Shown piece after piece: positions 43,742 to 52,070 of a stretch of 64,000 nucleotides of DNA. The translations under genes were made by a program, and so were the position numbers. Numbering within the stretch: position 1 is the first letter of the stretch; every line of letters begins with the position of its first letter. Source of the stretch: Roseomonas sp. (lineage in GTDB: Bacteria; Pseudomonadota; Alphaproteobacteria; Acetobacterales; Acetobacteraceae); contig JAPSLO010000008.1 in assembly GCA_031180725.1 (NCBI GenBank), forward strand, positions 253,471-317,470, in the 5' to 3' direction. Under the pieces are notes generated by a model that was given only the letters and a program-made list of their open reading frames with translations, did not search any database and was not told the origin of the DNA.

Positions 43742-44799
43742 GCGGCCCGATTCCGCTCACCGTTCTCACCGGCTTTTTGGGCGCCGGCAAGACCACGCTG
43801 CTGAACGCCCTGCTGGCGCGGCCTGAACTGGCGGATACGGCCGTGCTGATCAACGAGTTCGGCGAGGTCGGGCTGGACCACCTGCTGGTCGAGGCGCTGG
43901 ACGGCGAGGCGGTGCTGCTGAATGCCGGCTGTCTCTGCTGCACCGTGCGCGGCGATCTGGCGCGTGCGCTGGAAGGGCTGTGGGACCGCGTGCTGGCCGG
44001 CCGACACGTCGCCCGGGTGGTGGTGGAGACGACGGGGCTGGCTGATCCCGCACCCATCCTGACCACGCTGATGGGCGATCCGCGGCTTGCCGCGCGCTTC
44101 GCGCTGGATGGCGTGGTGACGCTGGTGGATGCTGCCGCAGGTCCCGCCACGCTGGACAGCCAGCCGGAAGCGGTGCGCCAGGCCGCGGTGGCGGACCGGC
44201 TGGTGCTGACCAAGGCAGATCTGGTGCCGCCCGCTGCCCTGATCGTGCTGGAAGCGCGCCTGCGTGCGCTGAACCCGGTGGCGCCCATCCTGCACGCCAG
44301 CCATGGCGCGGTGGAGCCCGCCGCCATCCTCTCCGCCGGTCCCTGGGACCCTGCGGCGAAGGCGCCGGAAGTCGCGCGCTGGATCGGCGCCGAAGGACAC
44401 CACGATCATCACCACCATCATCACCACGACCCGAACCGGCACGGCCCGGACATCCGCGCGCTCTGCCTGGAATGGGACCACCCGCTGCCTTGGGAGGGGG
44501 TGGCGGGCTGGCTGGAGATGCTTGCCATGACCTGTGGCGATTCGGTGCTGCGGGTGAAGGGCCTGTTGGATCTGGTGGGCGAGGACCGGCCGGTGGTGGT
44601 GCATGGGGTGCGGCAGGTGTTCCATCCGCCGCGCCGGCTGGTTGCCTGGCCGGAAGGGCTGCCCCGCCATTCCCGATTGATCTATATCCTGCGCGACCTT
44701 GATCCCGCGGTGGTGGAACAGGGCTTGGCCGCCTTCCTGAAGGCTGCAGAGGCGAAGTGCGCCACCGGGGCTCCGGGCCAAGTCGGCGAGGCTCGTTGA
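43738..44799 (+). CDS. CobW/COG0523 family GTPase (putative zinc metallochaperone)
   Basis: A protein of 353 residues. The GTPase domain has Walker A GFLGAGKTT at residues 12-20, the metal motif GCLCC at 64-68, ETTGLADP, and LTKADL. A His-rich stretch HHDHHHHHHHD near residue 222 is followed by the C-terminal CobW_C domain. COG0523 GTPases of this kind hand metal to client proteins, and those next to zur usually handle zinc. It starts at a GTG overlapping the hisI stop, so the two are translationally coupled. Whether HisI is its client is an attractive guess, not shown. Confidence 0.92.
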   Translation: MSGPIPLTVLTGFLGAGKTTLLNALLARPELADTAVLINEFGEVGLDHLLVEALDGEAVLLNAGCLCCTVRGDLARALEGLWDRVLAGRHVARVVVETTGLADPAPILTTLMGDPRLAARFALDGVVTLVDAAAGPATLDSQPEAVRQAAVADRLVLTKADLVPPAALIVLEARLRALNPVAPILHASHGAVEPAAILSAGPWDPAAKAPEVARWIGAEGHHDHHHHHHHDPNRHGPDIRALCLEWDHPLPWEGVAGWLEMLAMTCGDSVLRVKGLLDLVGEDRPVVVHGVRQVFHPPRRLVAWPEGLPRHSRLIYILRDLDPAVVEQGLAAFLKAAEAKCATGAPGQVGEAR

Positions 44800-44852
44800 C
44801 ACCCCGCATCGCCCGCGCGAGGCTCCGCGCGAGTTTAGGGAAGACCAAGACC

Positions 44853-45503
44853 ATGAAGCTCTCGATGCCGGAGGAGCTGCTGCTCCTCATGCTGGATGAC
44901 GAGACCGGTCGCCTGCAGGAGCGTGCTGCGCCTTCGGGCGACTATGCCCTGGCCGGCGCCGTGCTGGCGGAGCTGGCGCTCGCTGGCCGGATCGACAGCG
45001 ACCCGAATCGCCTTTGGGTCACCAACACCACCCCCACCGGTGATGCCCTGCTGGATGGCGTGCTGGCGCAGATCGCCGCTTCCAAGGAGCAGATGGACAG
45101 CAAGCACTGGATCGAGACGCTGGGCGCCGATGCCGACAGCTATCGCGAGACGCTGTTCCAGCGCCTGGTGGCTAAGGGCGTGCTGCGGCAGGAGGAGGGG
45201 CGCTTCCTCTGGGTCTTCCCCGAACGCCGCTACCCCGCCGTTTCCGGCAAGGAGGAGCGGGAGGTAAAGGCCCGCATCTTCGCCGTGCTGTTCAACGACG
45301 AGATCCCGGAGCCGCGTGACGCCCTGCTGATCGGCCTGTGCCGCGCGGCAGGGCTGTTCTCGCTGTTCCTGGCGCCGCATGAGCTGGACCGGGTACAGGC
45401 CCGCATCGACCAGGTCTCGGACCTGGAGGAACTGAACCGCTCGATGTCGGACGCGGTGCGCGAGATCTACGCCCAGATCGCGCGCTACGCGCCGATGGTG
45501 TAA
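44853..45503 (+). CDS. GOLPH3/GPP34 family protein
   Basis: A soluble protein of 216 residues that matches the GOLPH3/Vps74 family along its full length: LSMPEELLLLMLDDETGR at the N-terminus, AVLAELALAGRI, TPTGDALLDGVL, WIETLG, LVAKGVLRQEEGRFLWVFPERRYP and a C-terminal helical region. In eukaryotes the family binds PI4P at the Golgi and sorts glycosyltransferases; bacterial members are of unknown function. The conserved FWND-type tryptophan that helps GOLPH3 bind PI4P is missing here, as expected without phosphoinositides. It is 50 bases upstream of a STAS protein gene on the same strand. The start at 44853 has only a weak ribosome site. Confidence 0.88.
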   Translation: MKLSMPEELLLLMLDDETGRLQERAAPSGDYALAGAVLAELALAGRIDSDPNRLWVTNTTPTGDALLDGVLAQIAASKEQMDSKHWIETLGADADSYRETLFQRLVAKGVLRQEEGRFLWVFPERRYPAVSGKEEREVKARIFAVLFNDEIPEPRDALLIGLCRAAGLFSLFLAPHELDRVQARIDQVSDLEELNRSMSDAVREIYAQIARYAPMV

Positions 45504-45553
45504 AGCCCGCTGAAAGCTTCACGGCCCTCGGGCCAGGACTGGGACGACGCAAG

Positions 45554-45886
45554 ATGGATATCACGGAAAGCACGGCGGGCAGCGTGAAGGTGGCCGCCCT
45601 GAAGGGCCGCCTCGACACGGCCACCGCTCCCGCGGCCGAGGCGAAGCTGCTCGCCCTGCTGGAAGGCGGCGCCAAGCTGGTGGCCGACATGACAGAGGTG
45701 CACTACGTCTCCTCGGCCGGCCTGCGCGTGCTGCTGAAGGCGGCGAAGCAGGCCAAGTCCGCCGGCGGCGCCTTCGCCCTGGCCGGCCCCCAGGCCCCGG
45801 TGCGCGAGGTGCTGGAGATCAGCGGCTTCGACAAGATCCTGGCGATCCATCCGACGCGCGATGCGGCGGTGGCCGGCATCGGCTGA
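45554..45886 (+). CDS. STAS domain protein (anti-sigma factor antagonist-like)
   Basis: A protein of 110 residues forming a single STAS domain. The family segment VADMTEVHYVSSAGLRVLLKA carries the conserved serine (SSAGLR) that partner kinases phosphorylate in anti-sigma factor antagonists such as SpoIIAA. No kinase or phosphatase partner lies next to it; the neighbour is a GOLPH3-family gene. A regulatory role by partner switching is likely from family knowledge, but its partner is unknown. Confidence 0.9.
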   Translation: MDITESTAGSVKVAALKGRLDTATAPAAEAKLLALLEGGAKLVADMTEVHYVSSAGLRVLLKAAKQAKSAGGAFALAGPQAPVREVLEISGFDKILAIHPTRDAAVAGIG

Positions 45887-45944
45887 CCGCGTTCCGCCCC
45901 TTTGGCCCGCCCCCTTCCGCTTGGCGGCAAGGGGGCGCGGCGCC

Positions 45945-46199
45945 TCAGGCCTCGCGCAGCCTCATCCACGGAATGGGCAGTGCCAGCGGCGGGGTGATGC
46001 CATTGGCCACTACCAGCCCCGGCGAGGCGATCGCCAGCCCCTAGGCCAGCCACAGCGCCAGTCCTGCGCAGAACATCAGCAGCGTCGGCCAGCTGAAATC
46101 GCGGGCGGAGTGCATCCGCCGGGTTTTGATGACCTGCGGTTCGAAGCCGAAGGTCGTCAGGAAGCCGGCCAGCGCGCCGATCACCTCGAGCAGGTTCAC
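45945..46199 (-). pseudogene. SemiSWEET (MtN3/PQ-loop) sugar transporter gene interrupted by TAG
   Basis: On the complement, a GTG at 46199 begins an 85-codon frame that reads as a SemiSWEET half-transporter: IGALAGFLTTFGFEPQVIKT with the PQ motif, a second helix PTLLMFCAGLALWLA, and a third GLVVANGITPPLALPIP with the conserved Asn. A TAG codon at 46041-46043 lies exactly where the family has the tyrosine or another aromatic of the LWxxYG motif, so translation stops after 52 codons. Everything else is intact, so this is a recent nonsense mutation, a base-calling error, or possibly stop read-through. SemiSWEETs carry sugars as dimers. Confidence 0.8.
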
Positions 46200-46282
46200 G
46201 GACGAGTTCCAGGAGTCGCCCTGACGCCTGCCCCGGCTGCGCCGCCATACCGCCGTGCCTCAATCCGGTCTATGCAGCCGGC

Positions 46283-46879
46283 ATGAGCGCCCTGAGCTTC
46301 GAGACCCTGGCCGGTCCGGCCCTGCACCCGCTGCTCCCGGATCTCGCCCGGCTGCGCATCACCGTCTTCCGCGACTGGCCCTATCTCTACGAGGGCGACG
46401 AGGCCTATGAGCGCCAGTACCTGCGGGCCTATTCCGAAGCGCCGGGCGCGGCGGTGGTAGTCTGCCGAGACGGCGATGCTGTAGTCGGCGCCGCCACCTG
46501 CGAGCCGATGACCCAGGGCCATGCCCCGGTGCGCCAGGCTTTCGAAGCCGCCGGGCTCGATCCCGCGCAGTTCTGCTATTTCGGCGAATCCGTGCTGCTG
46601 GCGCGCTATCGCGGCCAGGGCGCCGGCGTGCGCTTCTTCGCTGAACGGGAAGCCCATGCGCGGAAGCTGGGGCTGCGCTTCGCGGCCTTCTGCGCCGTCC
46701 AGCGCGCCCCGGACGATCCACGCAGGCCCTCTGACTACAAGCCACTTGACGATTTCTGGCGGAAGCGCGGCTACACGCCGCGGCCGGACCTGGTGGTGAG
46801 CTTCGACTGGAAGGAGGTCGGTGCGACGGAGGAAACGCCGCACGCCCTCCCCTTCTGGATCAAGGATCTGGGCGCCTGA
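46283..46879 (+). CDS. GNAT family acetyltransferase
   Basis: A protein of 198 residues. The central block YFGESVLLARYRGQGAGVRFFAERE contains the acetyl-CoA-binding YRGQGAG motif of GNAT enzymes, and the C-terminal half FWRKRGYTPRPDLVVSFDWK is typical of the subfamily found next to nitrilases. Its TGA overlaps the start of the nitrilase gene (TGATG at 46877-46881), so the two are translationally coupled. The substrate is unknown; the pairing with an amidase suggests small amides or amines. Confidence 0.88.
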   Translation: MSALSFETLAGPALHPLLPDLARLRITVFRDWPYLYEGDEAYERQYLRAYSEAPGAAVVVCRDGDAVVGAATCEPMTQGHAPVRQAFEAAGLDPAQFCYFGESVLLARYRGQGAGVRFFAEREAHARKLGLRFAAFCAVQRAPDDPRRPSDYKPLDDFWRKRGYTPRPDLVVSFDWKEVGATEETPHALPFWIKDLGA

Positions 46880-47769
46880 TGCCGCCGGCCCGTCCGCTGC
46901 GGCTTGGCCTGTTGCAGTACCCGGTGGGCCGGCCGGGCTCTATCCCGGAATTCGGGCGGCGGCTCGATGCCTTCCTGGCGGAGGCGCGCGGGAAGGCGGA
47001 TCTGCTGGTGCTGCCCGAATATGCCTGCGTCGAGCTTGGCGCCGGCCTGGTCGGCCGCGACGCCACCGACGAGCGGACCGAGCTCGCCGCCATGGTGGCG
47101 CACGCGCCCGGGATCCTGGCCGAGATGCGCGCCGCCGCCATGCGTGCCGGCATCTGGCTGCTGGCCGGCACCCTGCCGATGCAGGAGGCCGACCGTGTGG
47201 TGGCCCGCGCACCGCTAATCGCTCCGGATGGCCGCCTAGCCTTTCAGGAAAAGCGCACCATGACGCGCTTCGAGGACGAGCGCTGGGGCATCCATGCCGG
47301 CGCCACGCCGCGCGTCTTCGACACGCCCTGGGGACGGCTCGGCATCTCCATCTGCTACGATGTGGAATTTCCGAAGCATGTCCGGGCGCAGGTGGAAGCC
47401 GGCGCCTGGCTGATCCTGGCGCCGAGCTGCACCGATAGCCTGCACGGCTTCACCCGCGTCCGGGTCTCCGCCGCCGCTCGCGCCATTGAGAACCAGTGCT
47501 ATGTCGCCTGCACCCCGACCGTAGGGGACGCGCCATGGTCCGCGGCGCTGGACGTCAATCGCGGCCATGCGGCGGTCTTCGGCCCGGCCGATCGCGGCTT
47601 CCCCGCCGATGGCGTGATCGCCGCCGGCGCGCTGGACCAGGCCCAATGGGTTTTCGCCGAACTCGACCCCGCGAAGATCGAGGAGGTGCGGGCGCATGGC
47701 GCGGTGCGCAACCACCGCGACTGGCCGCGCGAACCCTTCCCTCCCACCCTGCCCGCCGTCTTCGCATGA
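46879..47769 (+). CDS. Carbon-nitrogen hydrolase (nitrilase superfamily)
   Basis: A protein of 296 residues with the complete nitrilase triad: Glu47 (in VLPEYAC), Lys125 (in QEKRTMTRFE) and Cys159 (in ISICYDVEFPKH). The YDVEFP stretch after the cysteine is typical of amidases acting on carbamoyl or omega-amide substrates rather than true nitriles. It overlaps the GNAT gene upstream (TGATG) and the lpxB start downstream (ATGA at 47766), forming a tightly coupled three-gene operon. A role as an omega-amidase-like enzyme is inferred only. Confidence 0.92.
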   Translation: MPPARPLRLGLLQYPVGRPGSIPEFGRRLDAFLAEARGKADLLVLPEYACVELGAGLVGRDATDERTELAAMVAHAPGILAEMRAAAMRAGIWLLAGTLPMQEADRVVARAPLIAPDGRLAFQEKRTMTRFEDERWGIHAGATPRVFDTPWGRLGISICYDVEFPKHVRAQVEAGAWLILAPSCTDSLHGFTRVRVSAAARAIENQCYVACTPTVGDAPWSAALDVNRGHAAVFGPADRGFPADGVIAAGALDQAQWVFAELDPAKIEEVRAHGAVRNHRDWPREPFPPTLPAVFA

Positions 47770-48911
47770 CCACGCTCTACATCGTCGCCGGCGAGGCTTC
47801 GGGCGATGCGCTGGGCGCGCGGCTGGTGGCGGCGCTGAAAGCCCGCCGGCCCGACTTTTCCTTCGCCGGCATCGGCGGCGACCGCCTGGCCGAACAGGGC
47901 ATGCCCAGCCTGTTTCCGATGCGGGAACTGGCGCTGATGGGCCTGCTGGAAGTGCTGCCCAATATCCGCAACCTGGCCCGCCGCATGGCGCAGACCGTCG
48001 CGGACATCGAGGTCCGACGCCCCGCCGCCATCGTCACCATCGACAGCCCCGGCTTCGCCCTGCGCCTGGCGGAACGCGTGAAGCCGCTCGGCATCCCGAT
48101 CATCCATTATGTCGCACCGCAGATCTGGGCTTGGCGCCCCGGGCGGGTGCGGAAGATCAAGGAGAGGGTGGACCACATCCTCTGCCTTCTGCCCTTCGAG
48201 ACCGTCATCTTCGACCAAGCCGGCATCCCCGCCAGCTTCGTCGGCCATCCGGTGCTGGAAAGCGGCGCCAATGCGGGCGACGCCGCGCGCTTCCGGGCCA
48301 GCCACGGCCTGGCGGAAAATGAGCGCGTGCTGCTGGTGATGCCCGGCAGCCGCAGGATGGAGGTGGCCCGCCTGCTGCCCGTCTTCGGCGCCGCGCTGCG
48401 CGACCTCGCCGCGCGCCTCCCCGGCCTGCGCCCGGTGATCGCCGTCTCGCCGGTGGTGGCGGAGGCGGTGCGGGCAGGCGTCGCGGACTGGCCCGGCCGG
48501 CCGATCCTGGTGGAGACGCTGGCCAACAAGCATGACGCCTTTGCCGCCGCCGAGGCCGGCCTGATCAAGTCCGGCACCTCCAGCCTGGAGATGGCGGTGG
48601 CCGGCGTGCCGCATATCGTGGCCTACAAGGTGAACCCGATCACCGCGGCCATCGTGCGCCGCCTGGTGCGGGTGCGCTTCGCCAGCCTGGTGAACCTGCT
48701 GGCTGAGCGCGAGATCGCGCCGGAATACATCCAGGAGAACGCCACCCCCGCGAAGCTCGCCGAAGGCCTGCACCTTCTGCTGACCGACCCGGAAGCCGCC
48801 GCAGCCCAGCGCGCCGGCTTCCACGAGGTGCTGGCGCATCTCCACCCGCCCGGCCTCCTGCCCAGCGAGGCAGCGGCGGAGGCGGTGCTTGCCATGCTGC
48901 CGGACCGCTGA
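47766..48911 (+). CDS. lpxB: Lipid-A-disaccharide synthase
   Basis: A protein of 381 residues of the LpxB family: VAGEASGDALGARLV at the N-terminus, IHYVAPQIWAWRPGRVRKI in the middle, LVMPGSRRMEVARLLPVF, and KSGTSSLEMAVAGVPHIVAYKVNPITAAIVRRLV. It joins UDP-2,3-diacylglucosamine and lipid X into the lipid A disaccharide at the inner membrane face. It overlaps the nitrilase stop by four bases (ATGA), so it is the third gene of a coupled operon. The usual neighbour lpxI is not in the window. An LpxR-like lipid A deacylase gene lies about 830 bases downstream. Confidence 0.96.
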   Translation: MTTLYIVAGEASGDALGARLVAALKARRPDFSFAGIGGDRLAEQGMPSLFPMRELALMGLLEVLPNIRNLARRMAQTVADIEVRRPAAIVTIDSPGFALRLAERVKPLGIPIIHYVAPQIWAWRPGRVRKIKERVDHILCLLPFETVIFDQAGIPASFVGHPVLESGANAGDAARFRASHGLAENERVLLVMPGSRRMEVARLLPVFGAALRDLAARLPGLRPVIAVSPVVAEAVRAGVADWPGRPILVETLANKHDAFAAAEAGLIKSGTSSLEMAVAGVPHIVAYKVNPITAAIVRRLVRVRFASLVNLLAEREIAPEYIQENATPAKLAEGLHLLLTDPEAAAAQRAGFHEVLAHLHPPGLLPSEAAAEAVLAMLPDR

Positions 48912-49042
48912 CGGCCCGCCTGCGTGCCACGCATCCGGGCGCCGGTCTCGCCCTGCTGGCCCCCAGCCGTAAGCTTTCACGTCAATGAACGCGCCCCCGG
49001 CCCGCCGGCCGCGCCAGCCGGCCTCATACGGGACGCCCTGAC

Positions 49043-49657
49043 GTGATCGACACCGCGAGCCTGCTCGCCTTCGCCGCCGCTTACCTCGCCGCCGTGCTGT
49101 TGCCAGGTCCGGGCGTCACCGCCCTCATCGCCCGCGTGCTGGCGCGCGGCACGCGTGGCAACGGCCTGTTCATCGCCGGCTTCACCACCGCGTCGCTGCT
49201 CTGGTTCAGCCTGGCGGCCACCGGGCTTTCGGTGCTGGCCGCCGGGCTCGGCTCGGTCTTCGTCCTGATCCGCATTCTCGGCGCCGCCTGGCTGCTCTAC
49301 ATGACCTGGAAGATGTGGCACGCCCCGGTGCTGCCGCCGCGGGAACCGGCGGTGGCGGCCGACGGCGCCTGGCGGCTCTTCCTCGCCGGACTCGCCACCA
49401 ATCTCGGCAATCCGAAGGCGATGGTCTTCTTCCTGGCCCTGCTGCCCGCGGTGGTGCCGGTGGGCAATGTCGGACCGGGCGGCTTCGCGGTGCTCGCGGG
49501 GACGGTGCTGGCGATCGTCGTCCTGGTGCTCGGCTCCTACGCGCTGGCGGCCGGCCGAGCGCGGCAGATCTTCGCCTCGGCGCGGGCGCGGCGCCTGGCG
49601 CAGCGCGGCGGCAGCCTGATCATGGCCAGCACCGCCGCCGGCCTTGCCCTGCGCTGA
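49043..49657 (+). CDS. LysE/RhtB family transporter
   Basis: A membrane protein of 204 residues with about six hydrophobic segments. It has LLPGPGVTALIARVLARG in the first helix, matching the family PGP motif, and LATNLGNPKAMVFFLALLP with the family NPK motif. It probably exports amino acids or related metabolites. It begins at GTG (49043). It lies between lpxB and the LpxR-like gene, with no overlap with either. Confidence 0.9.
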   Translation: MIDTASLLAFAAAYLAAVLLPGPGVTALIARVLARGTRGNGLFIAGFTTASLLWFSLAATGLSVLAAGLGSVFVLIRILGAAWLLYMTWKMWHAPVLPPREPAVAADGAWRLFLAGLATNLGNPKAMVFFLALLPAVVPVGNVGPGGFAVLAGTVLAIVVLVLGSYALAAGRARQIFASARARRLAQRGGSLIMASTAAGLALR

Positions 49658-49742
49658 ACCGCAGGTGATTGACCCCGCACTCGACCCCCGCGCGTTCGAA
49701 GGCCATCTTCCGCGCCCTTCTGAATCGGAGCGCACTCTCCCC

Positions 49743-50762
49743 ATGCGCCATCTTCACACCATCCGGGCGGCGCTCGGCCTCGCCCTGCTGGCGGCCCCCG
49801 CCGCTGCTCTCGCCCAGACCGAGGCGAGCTGCGCCACGGACCCGAACCGCTGCACCCACTTCGCGGCGATCTTCGAGAACGACAAGCCTTCGGGCAACGA
49901 CCAGAACTACACCAACGGCTTCCTCATCGCCTGGTCGTCCCGCGCCTTCCAGCCGCCAAGCTGGGCCGCGCCTTACACCGAACGCGCACGCGGCCTGCTG
50001 CTGGATGAGAATCTGCGCTGGGGTCTGTCCTTCGGGCAGAATATCTACACGCCCCGCGACACGATGGCCCGCAACCCGGATCTGGCCGACCGGCCCTATG
50101 CCGGCTGGCTCTATGGCGCACTGACGCTAATCTCCTCCGGCCCCACGCAACTCTCCAGCCTGGAGCTGCAGCTCGGCGTGGTGGGGCCCTCCGCGCTCGG
50201 CGAATTCGTGCAGAACGGCTTCCACGACATCATCAACACGCAGCGCAGCCACGGCTGGGACTATCAGATCAAGGACGAGCCGGGCGCCAACCTGGTCTTC
50301 ACCCATCAGCGCCGGCTGAACACGCCGACCTTCATCCCTGGGGTCTCGGTGGGCGTGCTGCCCTCGCTGTCCGCGAGCCTGGGCAATGTGAACACCTATC
50401 TCGGCGGCGGTGCGATGTTCCGCATTGGCAATGCGCTCGAAAGCGATTTCGGCCCGCCGCGCATCCGGCCGGTCTCGGCCGGTTCCGTCTTCTACGAAAC
50501 GCCTACGGAGGGCTTCGGCTGGTATCTCTTCGCCGGCGTGGAAGGCCGGGTGGTGGCGCGCGACATCTCCCTGGATGGCAACACTTTCCGTGAAAGCCGG
50601 AATGTGGAGCGTGAGTGGTTCGTTGGCGATGCCAGTGCGGGCCTGGCGCTGATGCTGGGCGAATGGCGGCTGACCGGCACCTACACCATTCGCTCGCGGG
50701 AATTCGAAGAACAGCGTGAGCCATCGCAATATGGCTCGCTGAGCATAGCGAGGAGATTCTAG
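49743..50762 (+). CDS. LpxR-like outer-membrane lipid A 3'-O-deacylase family protein
   Basis: A protein of 339 residues with a signal peptide ending ALAQ and beta-barrel-like alternation ending in an aromatic C-terminus (SIARRF), typical of outer-membrane proteins. FENDKPSGNDQNYTNGF near residue 45 and DRPYAGWLYGAL near 120 match the LpxR (DUF2219) family, where the Asn-Asp and Tyr-Thr-Asn segments form the calcium-dependent active site. LpxR removes the 3'-acyloxyacyl chain from lipid A in the outer membrane. It lies in the same region and orientation as lpxB, but separated by a LysE gene. Loss of enzyme activity cannot be excluded from sequence. Confidence 0.88.
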   Translation: MRHLHTIRAALGLALLAAPAAALAQTEASCATDPNRCTHFAAIFENDKPSGNDQNYTNGFLIAWSSRAFQPPSWAAPYTERARGLLLDENLRWGLSFGQNIYTPRDTMARNPDLADRPYAGWLYGALTLISSGPTQLSSLELQLGVVGPSALGEFVQNGFHDIINTQRSHGWDYQIKDEPGANLVFTHQRRLNTPTFIPGVSVGVLPSLSASLGNVNTYLGGGAMFRIGNALESDFGPPRIRPVSAGSVFYETPTEGFGWYLFAGVEGRVVARDISLDGNTFRESRNVEREWFVGDASAGLALMLGEWRLTGTYTIRSREFEEQREPSQYGSLSIARRF

Positions 50763-50774
50763 GAACCCAGGCTC

Positions 50775-51959
50775 TCACCGCCGCAGCACGATCGCTGCCG
50801 CCAGCCCCTGGCACGCCGCCGCCGCCAGGAACAGCGCTGCCGGATCGGCCAGGCGCAGCAGCCCGAAGGTGGCCGGCGCGAAGGCATAGGCCCCCTGCCC
50901 CACCGCCACCACCAGTCCCACCACCCGCGCCACATCGGCGTCCCGGAAATCCTGCTGTGCGATGAGCGGCGGCAGGGAGGTGGCATTGCCCAGCCCCAGC
51001 CCGAACAGCGCCACGCCCGCCAGCACCGGCAGGATGTGTCCGCTACTTGCCAGCAGCACCAGAAGCCCCGCCACCTGCACGCCGTAATTCGCCGCCGCAG
51101 CGCGCCGCCGGTCCACACCCGGCCGCAGCGCATGGCCCAGAGCCGTGCGCCCGATCATGGCGCAGAGCGTCGCCAGCCCCGCCGCCATCCCCGCCCCCTG
51201 TGCCCCCAGCGAGGGTGCCAGCAGCGAGACGAGATGCGCCAGGAACCCGATCTGCGCGAAGAGCCCCAACGCATTGGCCAGCGCCAGCGTCACGAAGCGC
51301 CGGTCCCGCCAGGGCGCCACCAGCGCCGCGGTGCCGGCATTGCGGGGCTGCGGGGCACCCGGTGGCTCGCCATCCGGGGCCAGGCCCATGGCGGCGGGGC
51401 TGCGCCCAAGATATCGCGCCGCGATCCACCACAGCGCCCCCACCATCGCCAGCCCCACCAGGAGCGCCGCCAGCCCAAAACCTAGCTCGCCAATCAGCGC
51501 CACCCAGAGCGGCGAGAATACCACTCCGCCCAGGCTCGCTCCGTTGAAGGCCGCGGCCAGCGCGGCGGGACGCCGCCGGATGAACCAGGGGGTGACGATG
51601 GCGTTGATCGCCGCCGCCCCGGTCGTCGCCCAGCCGGCGCCGGAGGCCAGCGTGGCCAGGAACAATTGCCAGGGCTCGGCCGCCAGTGCCCAGCCGAGCA
51701 CCCCCACCGCCGCCGCCAGGGCCCCGGCACGGGTGACAGCGGCGATACCGAAGCGCGCATGCAGCCGGCTCATCTGCGCTACGACAAGGGCGCCCGAGAG
51801 GAAATGGCAGGTAACGGCGGCCGAGACGAGCCAGACCGGCCAGCCCCGCTGCTCCACCGCATGCAGGAAGACCGGCGGGCCGTAGAAGCCCACTCCCCAG
51901 CCGAAGACGGCCACCACGAAGGCCGCTCCCACCACGCGCCAGCCGAAGAATCCCCGCAC
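50775..51959 (-). CDS. MFS transporter
   Basis: About 394 residues with some twelve hydrophobic segments in two halves, and the MFS-type loop pattern between helices 2 and 3 (MSRLHARFGIAAVTR). I place the start at GTG 51959 (complement) because AGAGAGG lies close upstream and the protein then begins with FFGWRVVG, as in many relatives; an ATG at 52040 would add 27 residues and nearly overlap the divergent ArsR gene. It is divergent from an ArsR-type regulator, so it is probably an efflux pump under its control. The substrate is unknown. Confidence 0.88.
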   Translation of the reverse strand: MRGFFGWRVVGAAFVVAVFGWGVGFYGPPVFLHAVEQRGWPVWLVSAAVTCHFLSGALVVAQMSRLHARFGIAAVTRAGALAAAVGVLGWALAAEPWQLFLATLASGAGWATTGAAAINAIVTPWFIRRRPAALAAAFNGASLGGVVFSPLWVALIGELGFGLAALLVGLAMVGALWWIAARYLGRSPAAMGLAPDGEPPGAPQPRNAGTAALVAPWRDRRFVTLALANALGLFAQIGFLAHLVSLLAPSLGAQGAGMAAGLATLCAMIGRTALGHALRPGVDRRRAAAANYGVQVAGLLVLLASSGHILPVLAGVALFGLGLGNATSLPPLIAQQDFRDADVARVVGLVVAVGQGAYAFAPATFGLLRLADPAALFLAAAACQGLAAAIVLRR

Positions 51960-52070
51960 CCTGCCCTCTCTTGCTTCCCGACGCAGGGTGGCATCCTCCG
52001 ACGCCAGCCGCAGCCGTCGCTTCGGTGGCGGGCGAAGCATGCCGCTTATGTTGCGTGAGAGGGTTCCGCC

